13,254 nt of DNA from Pseudomonadota bacterium (GTDB lineage: Bacteria > Pseudomonadota > Gammaproteobacteria > Acidiferrobacterales > UBA6901). Below the pieces are notes generated by a model. The model saw nothing but the letters and a program-made list of their open reading frames with translations. It was not told where the DNA came from and made no database searches. How positions within the stretch are numbered: the first letter of the stretch is position 1; each line of letters begins with the position of its first letter. Both the position numbers and the translations under genes were made by a program. This document shows, piece after piece, positions 1-7,237 of this stretch. Location of the stretch: contig JAJYEK010000095.1 of assembly GCA_021785795.1 (NCBI GenBank), positions 1 through 13,254 on the forward strand. Reading direction: 5' to 3'.

Positions 1-321
1 GTATACGACACCAAGGTACGCGACGGTCAGACCATTCTGACGCATGTCCACCACCGCCAGACGCCTCTTTATCTAATGCAGGGATTGGCCGACGCTGGCG
101 TGACCTGGAAATCCGAGGCGATCTTCCAGGAACAGGCCGGACACCCGATCTCCTATGTGCCGATTCCGGCGAAGGACAACACCACGGCGGTGTATGCCGC
201 CGCCGTGACCCGGGATGCTGCCCATCCCAAATGGGCGCATGCGTGGATCGATTTTCTGAAATCGCCCACGGCACTGCGGATCTTTGCGCATTATGGCTTC
301 AAGGCGTACACGCGCCGCTAA
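1..321 (+). CDS. ModA-like ABC transporter substrate-binding protein, C-terminal part (5' end outside window)
   Basis: The frame is open from base 1 and stops with TAA at 319-321, giving the last 106 residues. The visible part contains a VHHRQTP stretch, then GVTWKSEAIFQEQ, a PIPAKDNTTAVYAA stretch and an ending with WIDFLKSP and YGFKA. This pattern is typical of the last third of periplasmic type 2 binding proteins of the molybdate/tungstate (ModA, SBP_bac_11) group, which capture an oxyanion in the periplasm and deliver it to an ABC permease. The N-terminus, signal peptide and most ligand-contact residues are not in the window, so the ligand cannot be read. The gene converges on the hydrogenase operon with 167 bp between the two stops. 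It could equally be an uncharacterised SBP_bac_11 protein; the fold assignment is firmer than the substrate. Confidence 0.72.
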   Translation, partial: VYDTKVRDGQTILTHVHHRQTPLYLMQGLADAGVTWKSEAIFQEQAGHPISYVPIPAKDNTTAVYAAAVTRDAAHPKWAHAWIDFLKSPTALRIFAHYGFKAYTRR

Positions 322-342
322 GATCTCCCGAAAGAGCGACCC

Positions 343-372
343 GGGGAGGAGGGGGCATGCCCCTTCCTTCTT
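343..372 (+). terminator. Hairpin after the ModA-like gene, probable terminator
   Basis: AGGAGGGGGCA (347-357) is followed directly by TGCCCCTTCCT (358-368), an 11-bp inverted repeat whose only imperfection is a G-U pair. Further G-C and G-U pairs can extend it outward to 343 and 372. It lies 25 bp after the stop codon, and the descending arm runs into a pyrimidine-rich TTCTT. There is no long T run, so it is a strong hairpin but only a fair intrinsic terminator. It could also serve the convergent hydrogenase operon. Confidence 0.5.
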
Positions 373-488
373 GTGCCGCGCCGGGGCCACGGCACACCTT
401 CCTTTCACCACAAAACGCCCGTCTGCCACGAGCTGCGCACGGTCATCGCCTACACCGGCACACGCGGCCAAAGCGTTTTGCGCGCCCC

Positions 489-1040
489 TCACGGCAAGAC
501 AGCGTCTCCCCCGCCCTTGCGCGCCACGCAGCCGGACATAAAGGCCGCATCTGCGACCGGCTCTGCCAGCACCTGCCGGATGTCTTCGCACACCACTCTT
601 TCACAGTGCGCCACCCAATCCCCAAAAGCCGGCATCTCGCAGGGTCGACCCGTCTCAATGCCATACACGATCACCCGCGGTGGCAAAAGGCCAAGCGCAT
701 GGCCCAGCGCCAGCACACGCGCCACACCGAAACCATGACTCGTCCACGCCTGCGACTCCCGCAAATCCCGCCTGTCGAGTCGGCGCAAAGTCCCGGGAGG
801 CAGGCCCATGCACATCGCATCGATCAGAACAGCAAGTCCCAATCCGTCCAGGACTCCCAGAAGAAGCTGGCAGGGATCTTCGCACAAGACGACATCCACA
901 CCCTTTTCCGCCAGACGAAGACCCGGACCGGCCGCCTGCAGCGCCCGGGCAAGATGCCAACCCAGATCGTCGCCCGCGACCGGTGAGCCGATGCCGATGA
1001 TCCGTGTCCGCCGCTGTATCCCTTCCCCCGTCGCACTCAT
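489..1040 (-). CDS. [NiFe] hydrogenase maturation protease (HyaD/HybD/HycI-type)
   Basis: This 183-residue protein begins MSATGEG. Near its N-terminus it has IIGIGSPVAGDDLGWHLA, the G-x-G-x-x-x-x-x-D-D signature of nickel-dependent hydrogenase endopeptidases. A second acidic site, LAVLIDAMCMG, follows in mid-protein, and SHGFGVARVLALG later matches the conserved S/T-H-G/x-x-x-x-x-L-x-L region. In this family the acidic residues read the bound nickel, after which the enzyme removes the C-terminal tail of the large subunit. The ATG at 1040 overlaps the TGA of hydA as ATGA, which fixes this start by translational coupling over an upstream in-frame ATG at 1088. Being the last gene of the hydBGDA operon, its substrate is very probably HydA. 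The C-terminus (about 20 residues) looks unrelated to the family. Confidence 0.88.
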   Translation of the reverse strand: MSATGEGIQRRTRIIGIGSPVAGDDLGWHLARALQAAGPGLRLAEKGVDVVLCEDPCQLLLGVLDGLGLAVLIDAMCMGLPPGTLRRLDRRDLRESQAWTSHGFGVARVLALGHALGLLPPRVIVYGIETGRPCEMPAFGDWVAHCERVVCEDIRQVLAEPVADAAFMSGCVARKGGGDAVLP

Positions 1041-2332
1041 GCGCGTCCCACGCGGACACGCAAAAAATGCGTCGCGCACGAAATGCACGGGTCGTAGCTG
1101 CGGATCAGCATTTCGGCCCGCTTGCGCAGCACGTCTTCCTCCCGGTCGACGCCCAGGGCTTCCAGCGTGCTGCGCAGATCCTCCTCGATACGCGCCTGAT
1201 TCTGGCTCGTCGGGGGAATCAGCCGCGCGCGCCGCACGAGACCCGCGTCATCGAGTTCATAGCGGTGCCAGAGGAGCCCGCGCGGCGCCTCCGTGGCCCC
1301 AAAACCGGTCCCCGCCTTAAAGGGCGTCTCGACCGCCGGATGGGGTGATGGCTCGTAATCCGCCAGGAGCTCGATCGCCTCCAGAAGGGCCTCGTGAATC
1401 TCGACTGCGCGCGCGACGATGCTGTGCCAGGTATTGCGGCTTGGGAAGCCGATCCCGGTGCGCGCCAGTGCCGCCTGCGCCGAGGGATGGAGCAAATCGG
1501 CATTCAGGTTCAGCCGCGCCAGAGGACCCACCAGATAGGCGCGCCCATGAAGGGCGGAAAAGAGCGCCGTGGAATACGCTTCCTGGCGCTGCGTGAAATG
1601 TGTTTCGTATTCCGGGACCGGAATATCCAGACCATCGCTTGCGACGATCCGCCCTTCATTCATCGGGTAGTCATGGGGATGGCGCAAGGCCACGCTGACA
1701 AAATCCTGATCGCTCGCTGGCAGCGGCAGAGCCGCCGTCCACGCGACCAGCGCCTCGGCATCTGGCAGCGCGGCCACCAGGCGCTCCCGCAACGCGGCGA
1801 CGTCCGCCGCCTGCGGTGCGGCGTAAAAGCCGCCCACGCGCGCGCCCACGGGGTGCACGGAGCGCCCCCCCAGCAGTTTAACGAGGGCGTTGCCCAGACT
1901 TTGCAGCGCAAGGCCCCGACGCATCACCCCGGCGTGGGCCGCCGCCATGCTCACCGCACTGTCATAGCCCAGGAAATCCGGGGCTGCGAGCCAGTGGATG
2001 TGCAGGGCATGGCTTTGCATCCATTCGCCACAATAGAAAACCCGCCGCATGGCACGCACCCACGGACCGGGATCCACACCGAACAGACTCTCGAGCGCCT
2101 GCACGGCGCTCATCTGATAGGCAACCGGACAAATCCCGCAGACGCGCGCCACCATGTCGGGCACTTCGCCATATTCGCGGCCCTCGAGAAACTTCTCAAA
2201 AAATCGCGGCGGTTCGAAGATGCGCAACCGCAAGGTTTCGATGCGGTGGTCGCGCACGGTGAGATCCAGCGCCCCCTCCCCCTCGACCCGCGCCAGCACC
2301 GGGACGCACAGACGGATCTCACGCCCGGTCAT
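1037..2332 (-). CDS. hydA: Group 3b NAD(P)-linked [NiFe] hydrogenase, large (alpha) subunit
   Basis: This 431-residue protein carries the [NiFe] active site. The N-terminal L1 motif is RVCGICPVAYQMSA, with C65 and C68. The C-terminal motif is DPCISCATH, with C416 and C419, followed by the nine-residue tail FLRVRVGRA that the maturation protease would cut off after H422. The VAYQ version of the L1 motif and the length are typical of the cytoplasmic, bidirectional group 3b enzymes (sulfhydrogenase type, as in Pyrococcus HydA). There is no signal or membrane segment. The ATG at 2332 was chosen because the protein then starts MTGREIRLCVPVLARVEGEG as expected. It overlaps the end of hydD by 14 bp, and a GGAAAAG lies upstream. 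An in-frame ATG at 2611 would add 93 unrelated residues lying inside hydD. Confidence 0.95.
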   Translation of the reverse strand: MTGREIRLCVPVLARVEGEGALDLTVRDHRIETLRLRIFEPPRFFEKFLEGREYGEVPDMVARVCGICPVAYQMSAVQALESLFGVDPGPWVRAMRRVFYCGEWMQSHALHIHWLAAPDFLGYDSAVSMAAAHAGVMRRGLALQSLGNALVKLLGGRSVHPVGARVGGFYAAPQAADVAALRERLVAALPDAEALVAWTAALPLPASDQDFVSVALRHPHDYPMNEGRIVASDGLDIPVPEYETHFTQRQEAYSTALFSALHGRAYLVGPLARLNLNADLLHPSAQAALARTGIGFPSRNTWHSIVARAVEIHEALLEAIELLADYEPSPHPAVETPFKAGTGFGATEAPRGLLWHRYELDDAGLVRRARLIPPTSQNQARIEEDLRSTLEALGVDREEDVLRKRAEMLIRSYDPCISCATHFLRVRVGRA

Positions 2333-3110
2333 GGTCTTTTCCAGCCCGCAGGGCGCCGGCCTCCTGAAAAACGGGGGCTGCGCTGTTGATCGACAGAAAA
2401 CGCCGCTTAATGGCCTCCTGTGACAGTCCAAGCTCCGCCAGCCGCTCGCCAAGGGCTTGTGTGTTCGCATTCTCCGCCGGCCCGTAACAGGCGTAACAAT
2501 CCCTCTGAATACGCGGACAAACCGCGCCGCAGCCAGTGCGTGTGACGGGCCCCATGCAGGGGGCGCCACCGGCGACCAGAACACACACAGTCTGCGACCG
2601 CTTGCACTCAAGACAGACCTTGTCCCCGCAGACCAGGGGTGCGGCCCCGAAAAGCCAGCTGCGCACCGCGCCCAGAACCTGCTCAGAAGTGACCGGGCAA
2701 CCCCACAATTCCCCGTCTACCGGCACATGGGCCGACACCGCAGTCGAATTCGGCAGGGCGCTGATGTGCTCTGGCGCCTCGTAGATCGCAGCGATCCACT
2801 CGCTTGCCCGGGCGCGGTTGCGCAGGGCCTGCAGACCGCCGGCGGTGGCGCAGGCGCCGATCGCCACGAGATGGCGGCTCTGTGCGCGCACACGTTCGAT
2901 ACGCTCCGCATCCTCCGGTGTGCTGATGCTGCCTTCGACAAAGGCGATGTCGACCGGTGCGTCGGGCGCCACGGGACCGGCTTGCGCAAAATGCACGATG
3001 TCAACGAGCTGCGTCAATTGCACGAACTCCGCCCCGCCATTCAGAAAGGCAAGCTGACACCCATCGCAGGAACTGAACTTGTGCACGGCAAGTCGCGGCT
3101 TGGTATCCAT
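2319..3110 (-). CDS. hydD: Group 3b [NiFe] hydrogenase, small (delta) subunit
   Basis: This 263-residue protein holds the electron-transfer clusters next to the [NiFe] subunit. The proximal [4Fe-4S] ligands are visible: C15 and C18 in FSSCDGCQ, the cysteine in AIGACATAGG and the cysteine in LWGCPVTSEQV. The cysteine-rich second half (CGDKVCLECKRSQTVC, then GAPCMGP and CGAVCPRIQRDCYACYGP) binds the medial and distal clusters. It lacks the Tat signal of membrane-bound uptake hydrogenases, which agrees with a cytoplasmic NAD(P)-linked enzyme. The ATG at 3110 gives MDTKPRLAVHKFSSC and is preceded by AAAGGGGAT, a good ribosome-binding site. It starts 5 bp after the hydG stop. The gene ends inside the first codons of hydA, so both subunits are likely made in equal amounts by coupled translation. 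Confidence 0.94.
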   Translation of the reverse strand: MDTKPRLAVHKFSSCDGCQLAFLNGGAEFVQLTQLVDIVHFAQAGPVAPDAPVDIAFVEGSISTPEDAERIERVRAQSRHLVAIGACATAGGLQALRNRARASEWIAAIYEAPEHISALPNSTAVSAHVPVDGELWGCPVTSEQVLGAVRSWLFGAAPLVCGDKVCLECKRSQTVCVLVAGGAPCMGPVTRTGCGAVCPRIQRDCYACYGPAENANTQALGERLAELGLSQEAIKRRFLSINSAAPVFQEAGALRAGKDHDRA

Positions 3111-3115
3111 GGCCG

Positions 3116-3946
3116 TCAAAATCCCCTTTCGCCCAGCAAAGCCTTCACCTGCGGATAGCAAAACACCGGACCATCGCGACACACACAATACGGCCCGATC
3201 TGACAATGCCCGCATAGCCCTATGGCACAGTGCATGTTGCGCTCCATGCTAAGCCATATGTCGTTTTCGTCGATGCCCCGGCGCAGCAGCTCGGCCACCG
3301 CCGCGCGCATCATCATTTCGGGTCCGCAAATCATGACCACGGATCCCCGTGTAATGGGCGCGCGATCGAAGAGCACCGTGACCGGTCCTACCTGTCCGGG
3401 CCATCCGGGCGCACCCACATCGGCCGCGAGCCCCACATGGACATCCGGCAGTTCGCTCCAGCGTGCGTACTGCTGCCGCCAGATGAGATCGTCGGCGTGC
3501 TTGACGCCCTGCAGAATGGTCAGGCGACCGAAGCGCTCGCGCCGCCGCATCACGTAGCGGATGACAGACACCGCCGGGGCGCAGCCCAATCCCCCGGTGA
3601 CAAGCACGACAGGCCGTCCTTCGGCGGCCGCCAGGGGCCATCCCCGGCCATACGGGCCGCGCAACCCGACGCGCTCCCCAGGCGCCAGACGCGACAGCCC
3701 AAGGGAAACGCGACCGACACCGCGGATCGTGTGGTCAAGAAGATGCTCGTCCTGTGGATCGGAGACGATGGAAATCGGCGACTGCCCAACGCCGTAGAGC
3801 GCCACCATATTGAACTGCCCGGGATGAAAATGGTAACGCGCCTTCTGTTCCGGGTCCGTGAAAGCAAGCCGCAGCGTAAAAATCGTCGGCGATTCCTGAA
3901 TGCGCTCATGGATCACCGCCTCATGCAAAAGGTGTGGCTCACGCAT
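3116..3946 (-). CDS. hydG: Group 3b hydrogenase, FAD/NAD(P)-binding (gamma) subunit
   Basis: This 276-residue protein belongs to the ferredoxin-NADP reductase / dihydroorotate dehydrogenase electron-transfer family. A FAD-binding barrel comes first, with HPGQFNMVALYGVGQSPISI where flavin and its phosphates sit. Next is a nucleotide-binding half starting VTGGLGCAPAVSVIRYV, then the CGPEMMM motif that contacts the nicotinamide end. The C-terminal cysteines C240, C245, C248 and C256 match the [2Fe-2S] site of this family. Its role is to exchange electrons between NAD(P)H and the iron-sulfur chain of the hydrogenase. The start at 3946 (MREPHLLHEA) has GGAGAAGGGG immediately upstream and overlaps the hydB stop by 8 bp; the longer in-frame ATG at 4054 adds residues lying inside hydB. 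Whether NAD or NADP is preferred cannot be read here. Confidence 0.92.
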   Translation of the reverse strand: MREPHLLHEAVIHERIQESPTIFTLRLAFTDPEQKARYHFHPGQFNMVALYGVGQSPISIVSDPQDEHLLDHTIRGVGRVSLGLSRLAPGERVGLRGPYGRGWPLAAAEGRPVVLVTGGLGCAPAVSVIRYVMRRRERFGRLTILQGVKHADDLIWRQQYARWSELPDVHVGLAADVGAPGWPGQVGPVTVLFDRAPITRGSVVMICGPEMMMRAAVAELLRRGIDENDIWLSMERNMHCAIGLCGHCQIGPYCVCRDGPVFCYPQVKALLGERGF

Positions 3947-5045
3947 CCCCTTCTCCGCAGATACCGAAAGCCTCTTGCGTGATATCGATGCCCGCCGGGC
4001 ACCATGTGATGCAGCGCCCGCACCCGACACAGCCCGACCGGCCGTACTGGTCATGCCAGCTCCCCAGTTTGTGCGTCAGCCACTGGCGATAGCGCTGACG
4101 CGTGTCGGCACGGATGACGATCCCGTGGATGGCGCTGTGCCCCTGCGTGAAACACGAATCCCATTGGCGCGTGTGCACGCAGCTTAGCCCGTCAAGGGCT
4201 GGCTCTTCGCTTTGGGCGTAGCAAAAACAGCTCGGGCAGACGGCCGTGCAGTTGCCACAGGACAGACAGCGCGCGCCGACCTCCTCCCATCGGGGATGGT
4301 GCAGATTGGCAAAAAGGGGATCGCGCAGGTCACGCGAAGGCAGGCGGCGCTTCTGCGCCGATGCAGCGGCCGACAGGCCCGCCTCGAGAGCGTCCTGCTC
4401 CCTGGCGCCCGCTGACTGCAGGGGCAGACGCGACGCAAACCCTTCGCCCGCCGCGCTGCCTGTGCTGACGAGAAAGCCCCCTTCGATCTCACCTAAGGCC
4501 AGATCGAAACCGTGTTCGGCGCGCGGACCATCGCCCGTCGACACGCAAAAGCAGGTGGCCGCCGAACGCAGGCAGTGTACGGCGATCAGAAAGAGATCGG
4601 CACGGCGGGCGGCATAGTGCGGATCCGGAACAAGCCCTTCGAGAAAGTGCTGATCCTGCAGCCGCAACGCCGCCAGATCACAGGCACGCACACCAAGGAC
4701 CGCAGTCGGCGTCGCATGGGGTGTGGCGCACGCAAAGCGCAGCGCGCCCTCCTCTGTACGCCGGGCCGTCTGCAGTGTCTCGGCGGGCGCAAAAAGCAAA
4801 GGCTTCAGGGCCTGAGGACCATTGGCCCAGGCAAATGCCCGCGAGTCGTCCGTACGCTCCAGACGGTAGCGGCCGGGCCTTTGGTCATCATGCCATCCCC
4901 AGGGCAGATCTTCGGCGCGACACAGCGTGTCGTAGACAATGGCGCCGTCGCGCGCCTTGGGGCCTACGCACCGGTACCCCGTGGACAAAAGCTCATCCAG
5001 GACATTCTGCAGATGCTCGCGACGCAGGAAACCGGTTTGAGCCAT
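3939..5045 (-). CDS. hydB: Group 3b hydrogenase, iron-sulfur (beta) subunit
   Basis: This 368-residue protein is the first gene of the operon. Its N-terminal two thirds resemble the 4Fe-4S dicluster subunit of sulfhydrogenases and anaerobic sulfite reductase A, with a VLGVRACDLAALRLQD stretch typical of that family. Two ferredoxin-type motifs follow: CLSCGNCTAVCPSCFC, and CVGCGRCITWCPAG with C339, C342, C345 and C349. It would link HydG to the small subunit HydD. The ATG at 5045 is preceded by AAAGGAG at about the right spacing. A convincing promoter could not be picked out in the GC-rich leader, and no sigma-54 -24/-12 pair was noticed. Group 3b enzymes have been described as NADP-dependent, and some reduce elemental sulfur or polysulfide in vitro. 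Confidence 0.92.
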   Translation of the reverse strand: MAQTGFLRREHLQNVLDELLSTGYRCVGPKARDGAIVYDTLCRAEDLPWGWHDDQRPGRYRLERTDDSRAFAWANGPQALKPLLFAPAETLQTARRTEEGALRFACATPHATPTAVLGVRACDLAALRLQDQHFLEGLVPDPHYAARRADLFLIAVHCLRSAATCFCVSTGDGPRAEHGFDLALGEIEGGFLVSTGSAAGEGFASRLPLQSAGAREQDALEAGLSAAASAQKRRLPSRDLRDPLFANLHHPRWEEVGARCLSCGNCTAVCPSCFCYAQSEEPALDGLSCVHTRQWDSCFTQGHSAIHGIVIRADTRQRYRQWLTHKLGSWHDQYGRSGCVGCGRCITWCPAGIDITQEAFGICGEGDA

Positions 5046-5400
5046 TGGATCTCGCTCCTTTGCGCCCGCGATGCACTACGCGCAGGCCTTTTGGCTTTGC
5101 GCACCGCCGCCAGGATCCCGCAGGGCCTGGGCCGTCATGAGCTGCCGCCCGGCAGGCACTGATGCGGCTGTACGCACAAGCCCTTTCAGAATGAGCGCCG
5201 CCGCCTAGTCCAGCAAGACCCGCAAGCCCGATCCCTGCCGCTCCTTGCCCGACCCGGGTCTTTAGGCCAAACGACTGCCGTGCCGCGAGGCGCCGCCCTC
5301 TTCGTATCACGACGACCGCGCCGTCCTTCCCCGAGGGGGCCGCGCGGGCTCACCCTTATCCGCGCCCAACGCCATTTACCATGAGGTCGCCGCCGTGTGG

Positions 5401-5420
5401 GTCTCTGGTTTCACAGAGAC
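5401..5420. repeat. Perfect 7-bp inverted repeat, possible operator
   Basis: GTCTCTG (5401-5407), a 6-bp spacer GTTTCA, then CAGAGAC (5414-5420). It lies about 355 bp upstream of the hydB start and about 540 bp upstream of the CZB gene. It has no T run, so it looks more like a protein-binding site or an incidental hairpin than a terminator. Confidence 0.4.
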
Positions 5421-5730
5421 ACCGCAAAAGACCGCGCACGGCCGGGGGCGATCCACAGCCACTCTCGCGCAGGCAAGCTTGCGGCGCTTGAGCCGTGCGC
5501 CCCGGGTCCGCTGCAAGACATGCTTGCAACACACGGCCGGCAGGTCCCATCCGGCGCCACTCACCCACCCCGGCAGAATGAGTGTCCGCCAGGGCGGCAG
5601 CGCGTGGACGCTCTTCAGCTATCCTGGCGCACGCGCCCCCACGATCTCCGCTGGAGACCGGGACGACCCCTGCCGCAGAGACGCTTCAGACTTCGCTCTT
5701 CCTCGCGCAGATGCGCAGACTTGAAATCTG

Positions 5731-5758
5731 CCACGTCAGAATATGAGAAACCACGTCA
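5731..5758. repeat. Two CCACGTCA direct repeats, 20 bp apart
   Basis: CCACGTCA occurs at 5731-5738 and again at 5751-5758, so the copies start 20 bp apart, about two turns of the helix. This is the arrangement expected for a regulator binding two sites on one face of the DNA. On the minus strand the copy at 5758 reads TTTGACGTGG, so it could also be part of a -35 element. No regulator can be named. Confidence 0.35.
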
Positions 5759-5767
5759 AAGCGGCGG

Positions 5768-5782
5768 CATCCCGTCGGGATG
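5768..5782. repeat. Perfect 15-bp palindrome CATCCCG-T-CGGGATG
   Basis: The arms of 7 bp are separated by one base. It sits 10 bp after the second CCACGTCA repeat and about 180 bp upstream of the CZB reading frame. Tight symmetry and position suggest a possible operator for a dimeric regulator; nothing in the sequence identifies which one. Confidence 0.35.
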
Positions 5783-5876
5783 GTCCACGATGCGCCCTGA
5801 CAGTCTGCATGCCCGGGGCCGTACCGCAGCGGAATGTCATGGCCGCAACGGACCGGAAACATGGCCCGGCACGGCC

Positions 5877-5904
5877 TTGCAAGCCGCGATTTTTTTACTA
5901 GACT
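5877..5904 (+). promoter_or_regulatory. Weak candidate sigma-70 promoter before the CZB gene
   Basis: TTGCAA (5877-5882) and TAGACT (5899-5904) are spaced by 16 bp, with a seven-T run in the spacer. Each box matches four of six consensus positions. It would start transcription about 45 bp before the CZB start codon. The T run after a short CTTGCAAG dyad could alternatively be read as a terminator. Confidence 0.25.
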
Positions 5905-5959
5905 GGAAAACCGCAACTCCCGACACCTTCTTTTATCGACCGGCATGGATGGGATCGCC

Positions 5960-6313
5960 ATGGATTTCACTGAAGTCATAAGTCGCACACGTGGCCTGGA
6001 AGCAGCGCCTCGAACGGTATATGGGTGGAGAGCGCACGGAGGTTCTCTACGTTGAACAGACTGGCCTGGACACCCGCTGCACCCTCGGTCAATGGATTTA
6101 CGGGGAAGGCGCGCGATTTGCGGCCTGCGAGGAATACCTGCGCGTCAAAGAAAAACACGCCCTGTTCCACAAGATAGCAGCGGCCATCGTCCAGAAATGC
6201 GATGCGGGGGACATCGCCGGCGCGCGACAGACTCTCGAATCGGACTACAGCCGCGTTCGGAACACGTGAAACGCGATATCGTGCGACTGGCTCGCCGTAT
6301 AGCGGCCGGCTAA
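5960..6313 (+). pseudogene. CZB (chemoreceptor zinc-binding) domain protein with two frameshifts
   Basis: Three segments in two frames join into one small protein of about 117 residues. Segment one begins MDFTEVIS at 5960. An extra base near 5984 then moves the frame to AHVAWKQRLERYMGG. A missing base near 6257 (GTTCG where GTTTCG is expected) moves it back to SEHVKRDIVRLARRIAAG, ending in TAA at 6311-6313. The whole reads as a stand-alone CZB domain. The four zinc ligands known from this family are present: His in AHVAW, Cys in DTRCTLGQW, and two His in KHALFH. CZB domains bind zinc and sense zinc or oxidants for chemoreceptors and diguanylate cyclases; here no partner domain is attached. 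Without the first shift the only start is GTG at 5991, which drops the first His ligand. The breaks may be real decay or base-call errors. Confidence 0.72.
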
Positions 6314-6345
6314 GGCCCCACCCGCTTGCGACCGGTGCCGGCCTT
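6312..6345 (+). terminator. Hairpin overlapping the CZB stop codon, possible terminator
   Basis: AAGGCC (6312-6317) pairs with GGCCTT (6340-6345), and inside it CACC pairs with GGTG, so the stem is long with a small internal loop. Only three T residues follow, so termination strength is uncertain. Confidence 0.4.
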
Positions 6346-7237
6346 TGTGGACCGCGCCGCATGCGATCGGGCGTCCCCGAGGGGCACTGTCCCGACGAAC
6401 CACGCGACAGCTCGCTACGGGCAGAAGAAAGACGCCGCGCGCCGGTGAAACAAGGCCGCCCCGGAAGCCCTCTGGTTTTTGCTCTCTGGACAGACATATC
6501 GCGTCGGGAATGCCGCAATCTTCGCAAAGAAGCATGAAACGCCGGTTTTGGCATCAGCCATTGGGACGCAAAAGTCCCTTTGCACGGGCTCCGAGTGGAA
6601 AGGTTTCAAGGTATTTCCTTATAAACCGGGGCACATCACTTATTCCGGCAATCCATAATGGAAAAGATTTCCGTCTGCCTCATCCATGCTCCTCTGCAAA
6701 AACGCCCGGACGTAGAGGCCATCTTGAAGGAACGAGCATACAATTTGTCTCCCAGGTCCACAAACTCAGGAAACGGCAATCTTTTGCCCTTTGAGGCGCG
6801 GGGGGAGCGAACAGCCTGGGCTTTCCCACGGGTACCTGTTGTCCGCCCTGACCTGCTCGGTCGTAAGGCGAGCCCGCATCGGCCCGGTTTTGGCCTCGAT
6901 GTGTGACGTTCTGGCGCACCGCCGTTTGCCCTGTTCGTAACCTGGACGGCCTTCCCGTATGACCAGACCACACCCTGCCGCGGCAGAACCTTACACAAAA
7001 ATGGAATCGTCACGCCGGTGCAGTGCAGGCGATGCGCACCCGCACGCGCGCCGGCAGCCAGAGAGCCTTTTTGTCTGTCGATTACCCCCTCGCGCCTTCC
7101 GCGTGACCCATGAACGCCCCGCAACGCCGACCGGATCACCTCTCCCCGAGAGGCGATGTCCTGCCGAAAACCGATGACCCCCCGCAGGGTACACCGGCGT
7201 CTTGCGCTCTCGGACGCGGGCGACCGGTGCGGGTTTT
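6346..7237. other. Non-coding stretch between CZB gene and hemD-like gene
   Basis: About 0.9 kb with no recognisable gene. Both flanking genes point into it. The part around 6601-6660 is about 42 percent G+C by hand count, clearly lower than the rest of the window. Small hairpins occur: GGGAC-GCAAAA-GTCCC followed by TTT at 6563-6581, and CCTCTC-CCC-GAGAGG at 7139-7153. A short open frame from ATG 6534 (87 codons) lacks a good ribosome-binding site and any family resemblance. The hairpins might end transcription from hemD, but none has a convincing T tract in that direction. Confidence 0.5.

Larger units (their letters stand above)
5046..5959. other. Non-coding stretch between the divergent hydB and CZB genes
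   Basis: About 0.9 kb with no frame that looks like a gene on either strand. Open frames exist, but they are rich in Arg, Pro, Ser and Gly, lack a sensible ribosome-binding site and overlap one another, as expected from GC-rich non-coding DNA. It must contain the promoter of the hyd operon on the minus strand and of the CZB gene on the plus strand. Small symmetric elements inside are CTGCCG-CC-CGGCAG near 5142-5155, a perfect dyad at 5401-5420, a pair of direct repeats at 5731-5758 and a perfect palindrome at 5768-5782. Confidence 0.6.

Noticed and set aside
2333..2611. N-terminal extension of hydA from the ATG at 2611
   Set aside because: The added residues lie in the hydD coding sequence in another frame and do not resemble a hydrogenase N-terminus; the start at 2332 fits the family.
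5397..5981. Plus-strand 194-codon open frame upstream of the CZB gene
   Set aside because: No family resemblance and no ribosome-binding site. It runs into the CZB start region in another frame, and its composition is of the non-coding type.
6533..6600. Resemblance of GGGACGCAAAA to the core of a cyclic-di-GMP (GEMM) riboswitch
   Set aside because: The upstream GGCAAACC-type segment and the downstream receptor-binding stem of GEMM are absent, and no gene lies in a suitable position after it.
6534..6794. Possible small gene MKRRFWHQPLG... of 87 codons
   Set aside because: Weak ribosome-binding site, third-position composition near random and no recognisable domain.
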